A DNA stretch of 64,000 nucleotides from an uncultured Tateyamaria sp. (GCA_947501275.1 CANMVD010000001.1:1302001-1366000), one strand, 5' to 3'. Positions 27,228 through 36,346 are shown, counted from the first letter of the stretch. Numbers and translations are program-made. The notes: a model not told the origin generated them from the sequence alone.

Positions 27228-27304
27228 GGCGCGGTAGCTCAGTTGGTTAGAGCGATCGACTCATAATCGATAGGTCGGGAGTTCAAGTCTCCCCCACGCC
27301 ACCA
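27228..27304 (+). tRNA. tRNA with anticodon CAT (probably elongator Met)
   Basis: The cloverleaf folds with acceptor GGCGCGG/CCACGCC, D arm GCTC/GAGC, anticodon stem ATCGA/TCGAT around CTCATAA (anticodon CAT) and T arm GGGAG/CTCCC; CCA is encoded at 27302-27304. One C-A mismatch is present at acceptor pair 5-68. CAT tRNAs can be initiator Met, elongator Met or lysidine-modified Ile; the paired G1-C72 end excludes initiator type, but Met against Ile cannot be settled by eye. Confidence 0.88.
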
Positions 27305-27389
27305 TACCTCCCCCCTTGACGAAGCTGATGGGTTCTATTCCTGCGGAGGGCCCGACTGACGCGCATCGCCTTTGGCGCTACGCTAAGTG

Positions 27390-27418
27390 CGGGAGTTCAA
27401 GTCCTGCCCATGTCGCCA
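27390..27418 (+). repeat. Partial duplicate of a tRNA 3' end
   Basis: CGGGAGTTCAAGTC at 27390-27403 repeats the T arm of the complete tRNA at 27276-27289 (14 bases identical) and is followed by a CTGCCCATGTCGCCA stretch like a decayed acceptor end. No 5' half is present. Such fragments are left behind by integrating elements that target tRNA 3' ends, or by tRNA array decay. Confidence 0.5.
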
Positions 27419-27500
27419 TGTCTTCCAATGACTTTACTTGCCGGGAATTCTTGTCCTGCAACGTCTGATTGGCGCGCGCCGCCTTGGTGCGCAGGCGAGG

Positions 27501-27923
27501 TCAGGTTTGTGGCCTGTTTTTAGCATCCGTTTGGGCGGTTTGTTGCAAAGCCGTCAATGCCATGAGGGCGCGGTCTGCGTCACCTTCGGCCACAAATATA
27601 TGATCGTGGTGATAGGCCGCCACGACATTGCACGAGATGTCATTTTTCGCCAGCGTGCTCGCTACGGCAGCCGTCAAACCCACCCCTTCGAGATCCGAAT
27701 AAATGTCGAGCGTGATCAGCGCCATGACGACACGCACGTCGTGGCCCGCCGACTTGGCCGCATCGTAGGGCAGGATCAGTGTGGCCCCTTCTTTTTCCCG
27801 GATGAGTGCAAAGGCATCGGGCGACACCTCTGTAGCGTCAGCGCTGTGGCAATACACCCACCTGCCGGGCTGCAGTTTTGGCGTCATGCCAGCGATCATG
27901 GCATTCGTTTCGGAGATGGGCAT
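27501..27923 (-). CDS. ACT domain protein
   Basis: A 140-residue cytosolic protein with tandem ACT-like folds (LQPGRWVYCHSADA and DLEGVGLTAAVASTLAKNDISCNVVAAYHHDHIFV), a family thought to bind amino acids or related ligands for regulation. The start at 27923 (MPISETNAMIAG) matches the family; the frame upstream lies inside the neighbouring gene. It begins 7 bases after the stop of the methyltransferase gene and is probably co-transcribed with it, so it could sense the amino-acid product of the pathway. This link is inference. Confidence 0.8.
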   Translation of the reverse strand: MPISETNAMIAGMTPKLQPGRWVYCHSADATEVSPDAFALIREKEGATLILPYDAAKSAGHDVRVVMALITLDIYSDLEGVGLTAAVASTLAKNDISCNVVAAYHHDHIFVAEGDADRALMALTALQQTAQTDAKNRPQT

Positions 27924-27930
27924 GGCAACC

Positions 27931-29454
27931 TCAGGGGTGTTTGATATCGAACGCGCTGCGGATGGCAGCATCGGTACGCTCATCAATATAGACAGGGGTA
28001 TGGGTGGCCAAGATCTCATCCACACGGGCGCTAGCGCGATCCCAGGCCGTCATTGCGCCCGTTCCTTCCCACGTGCACGGGTTGTCCCGGTCAGCTAGGG
28101 TTGGGTAGACGTAATCCCGTTCCATTGCACCGATGGTCGCAGCCGTGCCCAGAAAATGCCCCTCGCCTGTGACAGCGTCGCAAATACCCTCAAAATCCAG
28201 CATATCGTCGCTGACTTCGACACCGCGCAGGATGCGATAGGTTTGTGCGTGCATGTCATCGTCCAGCACAAAGGCTTCAAAGCTGGCGCCCAGCAAGGCA
28301 GCCGTCATACCTGAACTTTCGTAAATGAGATTTCCCCCTGCCAATGCCGCAGCCAACGAGGTGAGCCCTTTTTCCATCCCGTATTGAGAATCAAGCGCCT
28401 TTGCATCGGTCATGGAGGCCGCCACCCCCGACACCAGTCCGAGGTGGTTGATGATTTGCGCCGAAGCGGCGTTCAGCAATGCGGTTTCGCCCCCGCCACC
28501 GGAAAAGGCCCCGCTGCGCAGATCAATCACCAGAGGCCAGTTTGAAAAGACCATGGGATGACCGGGTTTGATCGCATGGACCATAACAAGGCTTGCAAGG
28601 GTTTCGGCGAGGGATTGCGCAAGAAAGCCTGCTAGCGTGGCTGGCGCGGTTGCCCCGGCTTGTGCCGCCGTTATGCAACTGACGGGGATGTTGTGTTCCA
28701 GACACGCATATACGGTTTCAACCGCGTCCTCGCCAAAGCGCATGGGCGAAATGACGGGGCTGATATGGGCCTTGACGAAGGGACGTTTGGCAAAGGCACC
28801 GTCGCCTCCGGCCAACCTGTCGAACATGCCCACGATCGGGGCAACGTGTTCGGGAAGGGTGAAGGCCGTGGCAACGGGTTTTGTTGTGTTGCACATCAAC
28901 GCGTAGGCCGTGTTGATATCAAGATCCCATTCACTGCCCATGTCTGTAGCGATACAGCAACGGGTGAACCAGCTGACATTGGTGAGGCTGTCCTGTAGCC
29001 GCGTAAAGTCATGCAGATCCGCGAGCGTTGAAGCGCGGTAAAGGCGTGTGCTGCGATCCAGAGTTTGAACGGCGGCCCCACCCGTTCCAAAGTGAACGCT
29101 GCTGCCTCCGACCTCGATTGTCCGCGCCGGGTCACGACCGTGCAACGGGAACGTCTTGGGCGCGTGATCTATTGCCTCTTCAACGAGTGCACGTGGCAGG
29201 GTCACACGACCGTTTGGCAAAGACTTTCCGCCCACAGCTTCGAGGGAGGCGCGCAAACGGGCCGGTACTTCGCCCATCCCCAGATCACTCAATAGTTTGA
29301 GGGCGCAAGCGTAAATACGCTCAATATCAACCAAGGCAAGCGGTTGATACTGCCCACCGGGTTGGCCGGGTGGCGCCGGATTTACAGGTGGGCCCGCTGC
29401 GCGCATGGCTTTGCGTGCCTTGCGGCCCGAGCGGCGTGGGGATGTGTCGGTCAT
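27931..29454 (-). CDS. MttB-family (non-pyrrolysine) methyltransferase
   Basis: A 507-residue member of the trimethylamine methyltransferase MttB superfamily. The reading frame has no internal TAG, so it is a non-pyrrolysine member; characterised relatives of this kind demethylate glycine betaine, proline betaine or carnitine by methyl transfer to a corrinoid protein. Visible are the HFGTGGAAVQTLDRSTRLYRA region and long TIM-barrel segments with GGGETALLNAASAQ and GMEKGLTSLAAALAGGNL. The start at 29454 (MTDTSPRRSGRK) is chosen. No corrinoid protein gene lies nearby. It is divergent from a dimethylglycine dehydrogenase-like gene, which supports a methylated-amine role. Confidence 0.83.
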   Translation of the reverse strand: MTDTSPRRSGRKARKAMRAAGPPVNPAPPGQPGGQYQPLALVDIERIYACALKLLSDLGMGEVPARLRASLEAVGGKSLPNGRVTLPRALVEEAIDHAPKTFPLHGRDPARTIEVGGSSVHFGTGGAAVQTLDRSTRLYRASTLADLHDFTRLQDSLTNVSWFTRCCIATDMGSEWDLDINTAYALMCNTTKPVATAFTLPEHVAPIVGMFDRLAGGDGAFAKRPFVKAHISPVISPMRFGEDAVETVYACLEHNIPVSCITAAQAGATAPATLAGFLAQSLAETLASLVMVHAIKPGHPMVFSNWPLVIDLRSGAFSGGGGETALLNAASAQIINHLGLVSGVAASMTDAKALDSQYGMEKGLTSLAAALAGGNLIYESSGMTAALLGASFEAFVLDDDMHAQTYRILRGVEVSDDMLDFEGICDAVTGEGHFLGTAATIGAMERDYVYPTLADRDNPCTWEGTGAMTAWDRASARVDEILATHTPVYIDERTDAAIRSAFDIKHP

Positions 29455-29618
29455 GATGCCATGGGGCAAGGCTTGGATGACGCTTGGCAAGGCTTGTGCG
29501 GCAGGTTTCGCGTCTGTGAATGGATGTTTTCAGAACCACAAAGGTTTGAAATCGCGATTGAGTGGCTGTGACGCCCCCGTCATTGTTCCGCAAAACAGAT
29601 AATTCCCGAGGTTCGCTC

Positions 29619-32033
29619 ATGAAAACTCAAACACGCGCCGTTGTGATTGGCGGTGGCATTGCAGGCTGTTCGACACTGTATCACCTGACGCAGGAGGGGT
29701 GGAACGATGTCGTGCTGGTAGAGCGGGACGAGTTGACCAGCGGCACAACTTGGCACTCGGCCGCACAAGTGACCAACTTTGGGATGAACCAGACTATGGT
29801 TGGCCTGAAGTCGCATTCCATCAACCTCTATAAGGAACTGCGCGACGATCCCGACTACCCCGTGCAATACAATCACGGCGATGGCGGTATCCGGTTGGCC
29901 AACACGCAGGCGCAGATGGACGGGTATGCACATTTTGCGTCGATGGCGCGCGGCATGGGCGTTGAATTCGAGGTGATAGATGCTGCCGAATGTGCGCGGC
30001 GCCACCCTCTGATCTCGACTGAGAACCTCGTGGGGGGGCTGTGGGATGGCAACGATGGGGACATTGATCCCGCATCGCTGTGTCAGGCCCTTGCGCGCAG
30101 GGCCAGAAAAGCGGGGGCCGAGGTTTATCGCCAGACCAATGTTACGGCTCTGACACAGCACAAAGACGACAGTTGGACGGTGCACACCACCAAGGGCGAC
30201 ATTGATTGCGAAGTTGTCATCAACGCCTGCGGATACCGCGTGAACGAAGTGGGGGCGATGATGGGCGTGCATCACCCGGTCGCCTCTATGGAACATCAGT
30301 ACTTCGTCACTGACGAGATCCCGGGCATTGTTGCGGCAGGTCACCGGATGCCTTTGTTGCGCTGCCCGATCAGCGACTATTACTGCCGTCAGGAAAAGAA
30401 TGGCTTGCTGCTTGGGTTCTATGAGCAGGACTGCAAGACTTGGGGGATGGATGGGATCTCTCCCGACTTTTCCAACGATTTGTGCCCTGATGATCTGGAC
30501 CGTGTAACCGATGTTCTGGAAGGCGCGTTCGAGCGGATGCCTGCACTCATGGAAGTCGGCATAAAGAACGTGGTCAACGGCCCCATTACCTATACCATCG
30601 ACGGCGCACCCTTGGTGGGTCCGATCCCGGGCAAGCGCAATGCGTTTTGCATTATCGGTTTGCGGGCAGGTTTGGGGGAAGGTGGCGGCCATGGCTGGCT
30701 GCTGGCCCAACAGATTGTGCACGGCGAAGCGTGCTATGACACGTGGTGCCTTGATCCGCGCAGGTTTGCGGGTCACGGCAACGTTGAACTGACCGCGCTG
30801 AAAGCCATCGAGGACTATCAGAACGAGTTCCGCTTTCATTTTCCACACGAGCACCGCCCTGCGGGTCGCCCGATGAAAACAACGCCTTTGACCCCGGTGT
30901 TGGCCTCTGAGGGGGCCGCTTTTGCCGTGGTCAACGGTTGGGAGCGGATGGAGTACATCAAACCATCGCCTGACTTTGAGGTTTCGCATGGCTTTGGCTT
31001 TGACGAAGCATTCGACGTCATCGCGCAAGAAGTGAAGGCCGTGCAAACGACTGCGGGTCTGGCAGAGGTCAATGGGTTCAACCGGATCGAAATCATAGGG
31101 CCGGACACACATGCGTTTCTCGACCACATGATCTGTGGCCGGGTGAGCAAGAAGGCGGGCAAAGTGGGGCTGGGCTATCTGCTGAATGACCACGGTTGTG
31201 TGAAAGGCGAAGCAACAGTGGCCAACATCCCCGACGGGCCGGTCTGGTTTGGATCAGCGGCCGCAGCGGAATGGCATGATCTGGACTGGTTGGAGAGCCG
31301 CAAGGACGGGTTTGACGTACAAATCCGTTCGCTGACCAACGACTATACGATCCTCGTTCTGGCAGGTCCAAGGGCCCGGGACATCCTGCAGACGGTAAGT
31401 CGCGAAGACTGGTCCGCAGCGGCTTTTCCATGGCTTTCAGTGCGCCGCGCGTTTATTGGCATAGCGCCCGCGATTGTGATGTCTGTCAGTTTTTCCGGCG
31501 AACTGGCATACGAAATTCATGTGCCCAACAACCAGCTTTATGCCGCTTATCTGGCCTTGCGTAACGCCCGTGACAGTCATGGCTTGCGCCTGTTCGGCGC
31601 GCGCGCCGTTGAATCCATGCGTATGGAAAAAGGGTATCTCCATTGGAAAGCGGATCTGATCACGGAGTTCGATCCCTTTGAGACCGGGCTGGACCGGTTT
31701 GTGAAGATGGACAAGGATTTCATAGGTAAGGCCGCGCTGGAGCAACGTCAGGCCGATGGGCCAAAGGTGAAACTAGTGTCGCTACATCTCCACTCAGACA
31801 ACGCACCCGCGCATGGGGGCGCGTCTGTCATGATGGATGATGCGGTTGTCGGGACAATCACGTCGGGCGATTGGGGGCACCGGGTGGGGATGAACCTCGC
31901 CTATGCATTTGTGCGTCCTGACCTCGCAGCGCCGGGAACACCCCTGCATGTTGATGTTATCGGAGAACTGGTTGAGGCAACGGTCATTCCGGCAAGCCCT
32001 TATGATCCTGAAACGCTTTTACCGCGTGGTTGA
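29619..32033 (+). CDS. Dimethylglycine/sarcosine dehydrogenase-like FAD enzyme with GcvT domain
   Basis: An 804-residue two-part enzyme. The N-terminal half is an FAD-dependent amine oxidase (GGGIAGCSTLYHL dinucleotide fold, and GTTWHSAAQ, where His is at the covalent flavin position of dimethylglycine dehydrogenase). The C-terminal half (about 430-800) is an aminomethyltransferase GcvT fold with FLDHMICGRVSKKAG and SFSGELAYEIHVPN, which passes the methyl carbon to tetrahydrofolate. Members oxidise dimethylglycine, sarcosine or related N-methyl compounds. I use the ATG at 29619 (MKTQTRAVVIGG). It leads into a TRAP transporter operon, probably importing the substrate. Confidence 0.9.
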   Translation: MKTQTRAVVIGGGIAGCSTLYHLTQEGWNDVVLVERDELTSGTTWHSAAQVTNFGMNQTMVGLKSHSINLYKELRDDPDYPVQYNHGDGGIRLANTQAQMDGYAHFASMARGMGVEFEVIDAAECARRHPLISTENLVGGLWDGNDGDIDPASLCQALARRARKAGAEVYRQTNVTALTQHKDDSWTVHTTKGDIDCEVVINACGYRVNEVGAMMGVHHPVASMEHQYFVTDEIPGIVAAGHRMPLLRCPISDYYCRQEKNGLLLGFYEQDCKTWGMDGISPDFSNDLCPDDLDRVTDVLEGAFERMPALMEVGIKNVVNGPITYTIDGAPLVGPIPGKRNAFCIIGLRAGLGEGGGHGWLLAQQIVHGEACYDTWCLDPRRFAGHGNVELTALKAIEDYQNEFRFHFPHEHRPAGRPMKTTPLTPVLASEGAAFAVVNGWERMEYIKPSPDFEVSHGFGFDEAFDVIAQEVKAVQTTAGLAEVNGFNRIEIIGPDTHAFLDHMICGRVSKKAGKVGLGYLLNDHGCVKGEATVANIPDGPVWFGSAAAAEWHDLDWLESRKDGFDVQIRSLTNDYTILVLAGPRARDILQTVSREDWSAAAFPWLSVRRAFIGIAPAIVMSVSFSGELAYEIHVPNNQLYAAYLALRNARDSHGLRLFGARAVESMRMEKGYLHWKADLITEFDPFETGLDRFVKMDKDFIGKAALEQRQADGPKVKLVSLHLHSDNAPAHGGASVMMDDAVVGTITSGDWGHRVGMNLAYAFVRPDLAAPGTPLHVDVIGELVEATVIPASPYDPETLLPRG

Positions 32034-32162
32034 GCCAGCAAAGCAGTCCACACTCGACAAAAGTTACAAAGGCGGGTGACAGTGATCGCCGCGTTGCGTA
32101 CCAATCTTCTTGGACATGCGAGTCAGCCGCCGGACATGGCTGACCGAAACGGGAGAAACAAC

Positions 32163-33203
32163 ATGACACTCACTCGGAAAACTTTCCTGAACCTTGCCGG
32201 GGCCGCCGCCCTCGCCATGGGGTTCGGCGGAACAGCAGCGCAGGCTCAAGAGGTCACCATGACCCTGCACCAATTCCTGCCAGCGCAGGCCAATGTGCCC
32301 AAGCTGATCCTCGACGTGTGGGCCGACAAAGTTGAAGCCGCCAGTGATGGCCGCATCAAGATTGACCGCTTTCCGTCCATGCAACTGGGCGGTAGCCCAC
32401 CAGAATTGATGGATCAGGCCATTGACGGTGTTGCGGATATCGTCTGGACCGTGGTTGGCTACACGCCTGGCCGCTACCCCAGCACCGAAGTGTTCGAGAT
32501 GCCATTCATGATGACCGACGCGCGGGCGATGTCGTCGGCTTATTGGCAGATGTTCGAAAAGCATATGAAAGATACCGAGTTCAAGGATGTCCACATCCTT
32601 GGCACATGGGTGCACGGCCCGGGCCTGCTGCACGTCAACAAAGAAGTCAAAACACCCGCCGACATGGACGGTATGAAAATCCGCGGTGGATCGCGGACCG
32701 TCAATACGCTGATGGATAAACTTGGGGCCACGCCCGTGGGTATGCCTGTTCCGGCCATCCCCGAAGCGCTGAGCAAAGGTGTGATCGACGGCACCACCAT
32801 CCCATGGGAAGTGACCGGTGCGTTGAAGGTGCCCGAACTGGTCGGCAACCATACCGAATTTGAAGGCAACGCCCTTTATACGCTGACATTTGTGCTTGCG
32901 ATGAACAAAGACCGGTACGAAAGCCTGCCTGCTGATCTGCAAAAGGTGGTCGACGATAATTCAGGCCTTGAGTTCAGCATCTTTGCTGGCGGTACAATGG
33001 CGGATGCAGACGCGCCGTCACGTCAGGCGGCGGTCGATCGCGGCAATAGCATCGTGACAGTCTCTGGTGCGGATCTGGAAGCATGGCAAGCCGTGGCAGA
33101 TCCGATCATCAAGGAGTGGGTCGCGGACATGGACAGCAAAGGCATCGATGGGCAGGCGCTTCTGGACGAGGCCCGTGCCCTAATGGATGCGTACGAAGGC
33201 TAA
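32163..33203 (+). CDS. dctP: TRAP transporter substrate-binding protein (DctP family)
   Basis: A 346-residue periplasmic receptor of a sodium-coupled TRAP transporter. A signal peptide with a hydrophobic core (NLAGAAALAMGFGGTAAQAQ) is followed by EVTMTLHQFLPAQANVPKL. The central helix region PADMDGMKIRGGSRTVNTLMDKLGATPVGMP carries the conserved arginine that binds a carboxylate. Genes for the small and large membrane subunits follow, after a strong terminator-like hairpin. The neighbouring dimethylglycine dehydrogenase-like gene suggests a methylated amino acid or another carboxylated amine as ligand; this is inference. Confidence 0.93.
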   Translation: MTLTRKTFLNLAGAAALAMGFGGTAAQAQEVTMTLHQFLPAQANVPKLILDVWADKVEAASDGRIKIDRFPSMQLGGSPPELMDQAIDGVADIVWTVVGYTPGRYPSTEVFEMPFMMTDARAMSSAYWQMFEKHMKDTEFKDVHILGTWVHGPGLLHVNKEVKTPADMDGMKIRGGSRTVNTLMDKLGATPVGMPVPAIPEALSKGVIDGTTIPWEVTGALKVPELVGNHTEFEGNALYTLTFVLAMNKDRYESLPADLQKVVDDNSGLEFSIFAGGTMADADAPSRQAAVDRGNSIVTVSGADLEAWQAVADPIIKEWVADMDSKGIDGQALLDEARALMDAYEG

Positions 33204-33221
33204 GGCCAACGGCTACGAATT

Positions 33222-33254
33222 GGCCGCTGCGTGATTCACGCGGCGGCCTTTTTT
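33222..33254 (+). terminator. Terminator/attenuator between dctP and dctQ
   Basis: A 13-base stem (GGCCGCTGCGTGA with TCACGCGGCGGCC, one G-T pair) is followed by TTTTTT, placed 18 bases after the dctP stop and 21 bases before dctQ. It should act as a partial terminator that gives more binding protein than membrane subunits. Confidence 0.85.
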
Positions 33255-33274
33255 ATACCTGTTTCGAGGGACTT

Positions 33275-33841
33275 ATGCACAAACTGGTGAAATGGCTTGC
33301 CCGTGCATCCGCTGTTGTTGGTGGCATCGTGTTGCTGGGTTTGGTGTTGCTGACGACTCTGTCCATCTTTGGGCGTGAAGTGTCCAAGACGGGCCATGCC
33401 TTGGCGGACGGGACTTGGGGTTGGCTTGGGAATTTTCTGATTTCTACCGGCCTCGATGAGATCAACGGCACGTATGAGCTGACCGAAGCTGGTGTTGCCT
33501 TTGCCATTTTTGCATTCTTTCCCGTGTGCCAGTTCTATGGGCAACACGCGACTGTTGATGTGTTTACGTCAGGCTTGCCACGGCGGGCGCTTGGGTGGCT
33601 ACGCGCCTTTTGGGAAATTGTCCTTGCCGCGATCATCGTTTTCATTTCGTTGCGATTGTACGAAGGTATGTTGCGCTACCTTGGAAACGGTGAGACCACG
33701 CTGTTTTTGCAGTTTCCGGTCTGGTGGGCCTATGCGGCGGCGGTTGGCGCCGCAATCATTGCCAGCCTGACGGCGCTCTATTGCGCCTATGCGCGGCTGG
33801 TCGAGGCCGCGACGGGTCGCATGATCCTGCCTGAGGCATAG
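33275..33841 (+). CDS. dctQ: TRAP transporter small membrane subunit (DctQ family)
   Basis: A 188-residue protein with four predicted transmembrane helices (about 15-38, 70-88, 108-128 and 145-168), the typical DctQ topology; TEAGVAFAIFAFFPVCQFYGQHATVDVF is the conserved second-helix region. The ATG at 33275 (MHKLVKWLARAS) is used; the open frame further upstream overlaps dctP in another frame. It ends 4 bases before dctM. A somewhat long loop between helices 1 and 2 (GHALADGTWGWLGNFL) is seen. It bridges the receptor and the large permease. Confidence 0.92.
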   Translation: MHKLVKWLARASAVVGGIVLLGLVLLTTLSIFGREVSKTGHALADGTWGWLGNFLISTGLDEINGTYELTEAGVAFAIFAFFPVCQFYGQHATVDVFTSGLPRRALGWLRAFWEIVLAAIIVFISLRLYEGMLRYLGNGETTLFLQFPVWWAYAAAVGAAIIASLTALYCAYARLVEAATGRMILPEA

Positions 33842-33845
33842 GCAA

Positions 33846-35201
33846 ATGGATGTTTTGCGCGAGATAGTAAACTGGGTCGGGTTGAGCCGCCTCGAGCTTG
33901 GGTTCTGGTCCTTTCCAGTTCTGCTGGGACTGATTTTTTTACGGGCTCCCATTGGGCTGGCCATGTTTCTCATTGGCCTTTTGGGCTGGATCTTTGCCAT
34001 GAATGGCAACCCGACCCCGATTTTGGCCAAGCTCAAGTCAGAGACTTACACGACTTTTTCCAGTTATTCGCTGACGATCATTCCGATGTTCCTGCTGATG
34101 GGGCAGTTTGCGACGCTGTCGGGTATGTCTTCGGCCTTGTTCAAGGCCGCCGAAGGTTTTCTGGGGCACCGCCGCGGCGGTGTAGCGATGGCGGCCGTGG
34201 GGGCATGTGCTGGCTTTGGGGCGATCTGTGGGTCGTCTTTGGCCACAGCAGCCACGATGAGCCGCGTCGCGCTGCCTGAACTAAAGAGATACGGGTATTC
34301 AGGGGGGTTCTCGACAGCGACCCTTGCCGCGGGGGGGACTCTGGGCATTCTGATCCCGCCTTCGGTGATCCTTGTGATCTACGCGATCATAACAGAGCAG
34401 AACATTGCCAAGCTGTTCTTGGCAGCCTTTATCCCCGGTCTATTGGCAGCCTTGGGCTACGTGATCACGATCTCGATTTACGTGCGTTTGTATCCGGATG
34501 CGGCGGGCACAAGACCTGCCGTTCCGATGCGAGACCGACTGCGCGCCTTGGGTGACACGTGGCCTGTCCTGGCCATTTTCGCGATAGTGGTCGGAGGCAT
34601 CTATGCAGGGTGGTTCACGCCAACAGAAGGTGCGGCCGTTGGTGCGGCAGGCACTGGATTGGTTGCGTTTGCAGGTGGGAATCTGACTTGGAAAGTGCTC
34701 GGCGAGGCACTGATCGGGACAGCCAAGACCACGGCCATGATCTTTTTCATCGTGCTGGGCGCGTCGCTTTACAACAACTTCCTTGCGCTGTCAGGTGCGC
34801 CGCAGTGGCTTGCAGATGCTGTTTTGAGTCAAGGATTTAGCCCGTTTCTGGTGCTGAGCGTGATCCTCTTTTTCTACCTTGTTTTCGGATGTGTCATGGA
34901 CAGTCTGTCTATGATCCTGTTGACCGTCCCTATTTTCTTTCCCGTGATCTCGGGGCTGGATTTTGGGATGAGTGCTGAACACGTGGCAATTTGGTTCGGC
35001 ATTTTGGTGCTGATTGTTGTGGAGGTCGGCTTGATCACACCTCCGGTGGGTATGAACCTCTTTATTATCAACGCGATGGACCGTTCGACCCCGATGACAG
35101 AGACCTACAAGGCGGTCATGTTCTTTGTGGGGTCCGACATCGTACGTGTCATTTTGTTGGTGATGTTTCCGGCGATCACACTGTTTCTGTTACCTGTGTA
35201 G
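33846..35201 (+). CDS. dctM: TRAP transporter large permease (DctM family)
   Basis: A 451-residue, 12-helix permease that carries out sodium-driven uptake. The conserved DctM features are the FLRAPIGLAMFLIG start, SLTIIPMFLLMGQFATLSGM, GAICGSSLATAATMSRVALPEL, AAGGTLGILIPPSVILVIYAIITEQ, YAGWFTPTEGAAVGAAG, and GLITPPVGMNLFIIN near the C-terminus. Length is normal. It is last of the TRAP gene set and is followed by 248 bases before the next gene. Confidence 0.94.
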   Translation: MDVLREIVNWVGLSRLELGFWSFPVLLGLIFLRAPIGLAMFLIGLLGWIFAMNGNPTPILAKLKSETYTTFSSYSLTIIPMFLLMGQFATLSGMSSALFKAAEGFLGHRRGGVAMAAVGACAGFGAICGSSLATAATMSRVALPELKRYGYSGGFSTATLAAGGTLGILIPPSVILVIYAIITEQNIAKLFLAAFIPGLLAALGYVITISIYVRLYPDAAGTRPAVPMRDRLRALGDTWPVLAIFAIVVGGIYAGWFTPTEGAAVGAAGTGLVAFAGGNLTWKVLGEALIGTAKTTAMIFFIVLGASLYNNFLALSGAPQWLADAVLSQGFSPFLVLSVILFFYLVFGCVMDSLSMILLTVPIFFPVISGLDFGMSAEHVAIWFGILVLIVVEVGLITPPVGMNLFIINAMDRSTPMTETYKAVMFFVGSDIVRVILLVMFPAITLFLLPV

Positions 35202-35449
35202 CGGCAACGCTGAAACGGACAGAAATGAGATGCGCGCGCTGTTACTGCGCGTGAACTGATCCTCTGTTGTCAGCTCATTTCGGCCACTGTTGTCAGCAGC
35301 GAGAAATTCCAAAGATTACAAAGACTCGGCTTTGAAGGAGAGGCCCGGGCGGGTTCCTCACGTCGCGTCCTTCAACTGCGACATCGAAACATTTGAAGCC
35401 GTCCGAAATCGAATTAGATGAGGAGACAACGAAACAAGACTGTACGAGT

Positions 35450-36346
35450 ATGACTGCGCAAAAACAGATATTTACCGAAACCGATCCGCTGATTGAACGT
35501 GTTGCGACCCGTGTTCGCGCTGCGCGTGGCGCATTGGGTTTACCACGCCGAACAGTATCCGAGCGGTCCGGTGTCTCGCCGCGCTACCTGGCGCAACTGG
35601 AAGCAGGCGAAGGGAACATTTCCATCCTGTTGCTGAACCGTGTGGCCAATGCGCTGAATGTGCGCATTGACGACCTGCTGCGCGAAGAGGATCCATTGGA
35701 TGGCGATGTGTTCCGCGTGGCTCAACTTTATCGGACAGCACCACCTGTCGTGCAGGGACGTGTGCGGGCGCTGTTGTCGCCGGAAAACCCGGTTGGATTG
35801 CGGGCGCAGCGTATTTGCCTCGTCGGATTGCGCGGTGCGGGCAAGTCGACTTTGGGACGCGCGGCGGCAGACAAATTGAAGATCCCCTTTGTTGAGCTGA
35901 ACCAACAGATCGAGAGCCAGACCGGTATGCCCATCAGCGAAGTCATGGCGCTATACGGAGTGGATGGATATCGTCGTCTGGAGGCTGAGGCGTTGGATGC
36001 TGCTATCCGCACTCATGACAAGATGATTTTGGCTGTATCCGGCGGCATTGTCGCTGCACCCGACACTTATGCGCAGGCCTTGGAGCGATTTCATACGATC
36101 TGGATTCGCACCAGCCCAGGCGAACACATGGCCCGCGTGCGGGCTCAGGGCGATGTGCGCGCCACCGAAGAGGGCAGCCCGTCGCCGATGGAACAGATCA
36201 AAACGCTCCTGGATGCACGTCGCTCGGAATACAAGCGTGCGTTGGCGCAGGTTGACACATCGGGCAAGCCCGAAGCGGCATCGGTCAACGATCTTTTGTC
36301 GGTGGTTGCGCGGCTGCGCTGTCTGGACGGGATTGGAACCGACTAG
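35450..36346 (+). CDS. BoxR-type regulator: HTH domain fused to shikimate-kinase-like domain
   Basis: A 298-residue regulator with an N-terminal XRE-type helix-turn-helix (about 17-78; LPRRTVSERSGVSPRYLAQLE) and a C-terminal shikimate-kinase-like domain with P-loop GLRGAGKST (about 126-134) and VSGGIVAAPDTY. This architecture is that of BoxR, the benzoyl-CoA-responsive repressor of aerobic benzoate (box) genes. No box genes lie in the window. I use the ATG at 35450 (MTAQKQIF); the frame is open further upstream. Whether it acts on benzoyl-CoA or another CoA thioester here is unknown; it may control the adjoining catabolic genes. Confidence 0.85.
   Translation: MTAQKQIFTETDPLIERVATRVRAARGALGLPRRTVSERSGVSPRYLAQLEAGEGNISILLLNRVANALNVRIDDLLREEDPLDGDVFRVAQLYRTAPPVVQGRVRALLSPENPVGLRAQRICLVGLRGAGKSTLGRAAADKLKIPFVELNQQIESQTGMPISEVMALYGVDGYRRLEAEALDAAIRTHDKMILAVSGGIVAAPDTYAQALERFHTIWIRTSPGEHMARVRAQGDVRATEEGSPSPMEQIKTLLDARRSEYKRALAQVDTSGKPEAASVNDLLSVVARLRCLDGIGTD

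Noticed and set aside
27305..27500. A second complete tRNA gene
   Set aside because: Only the T arm and acceptor end are present; no D arm or anticodon arm can be folded.
27931..29454. Pyrrolysine (TAG read-through) in the MttB-like gene
   Set aside because: The frame is open for 507 codons without an internal TAG, so it is the non-pyrrolysine type.
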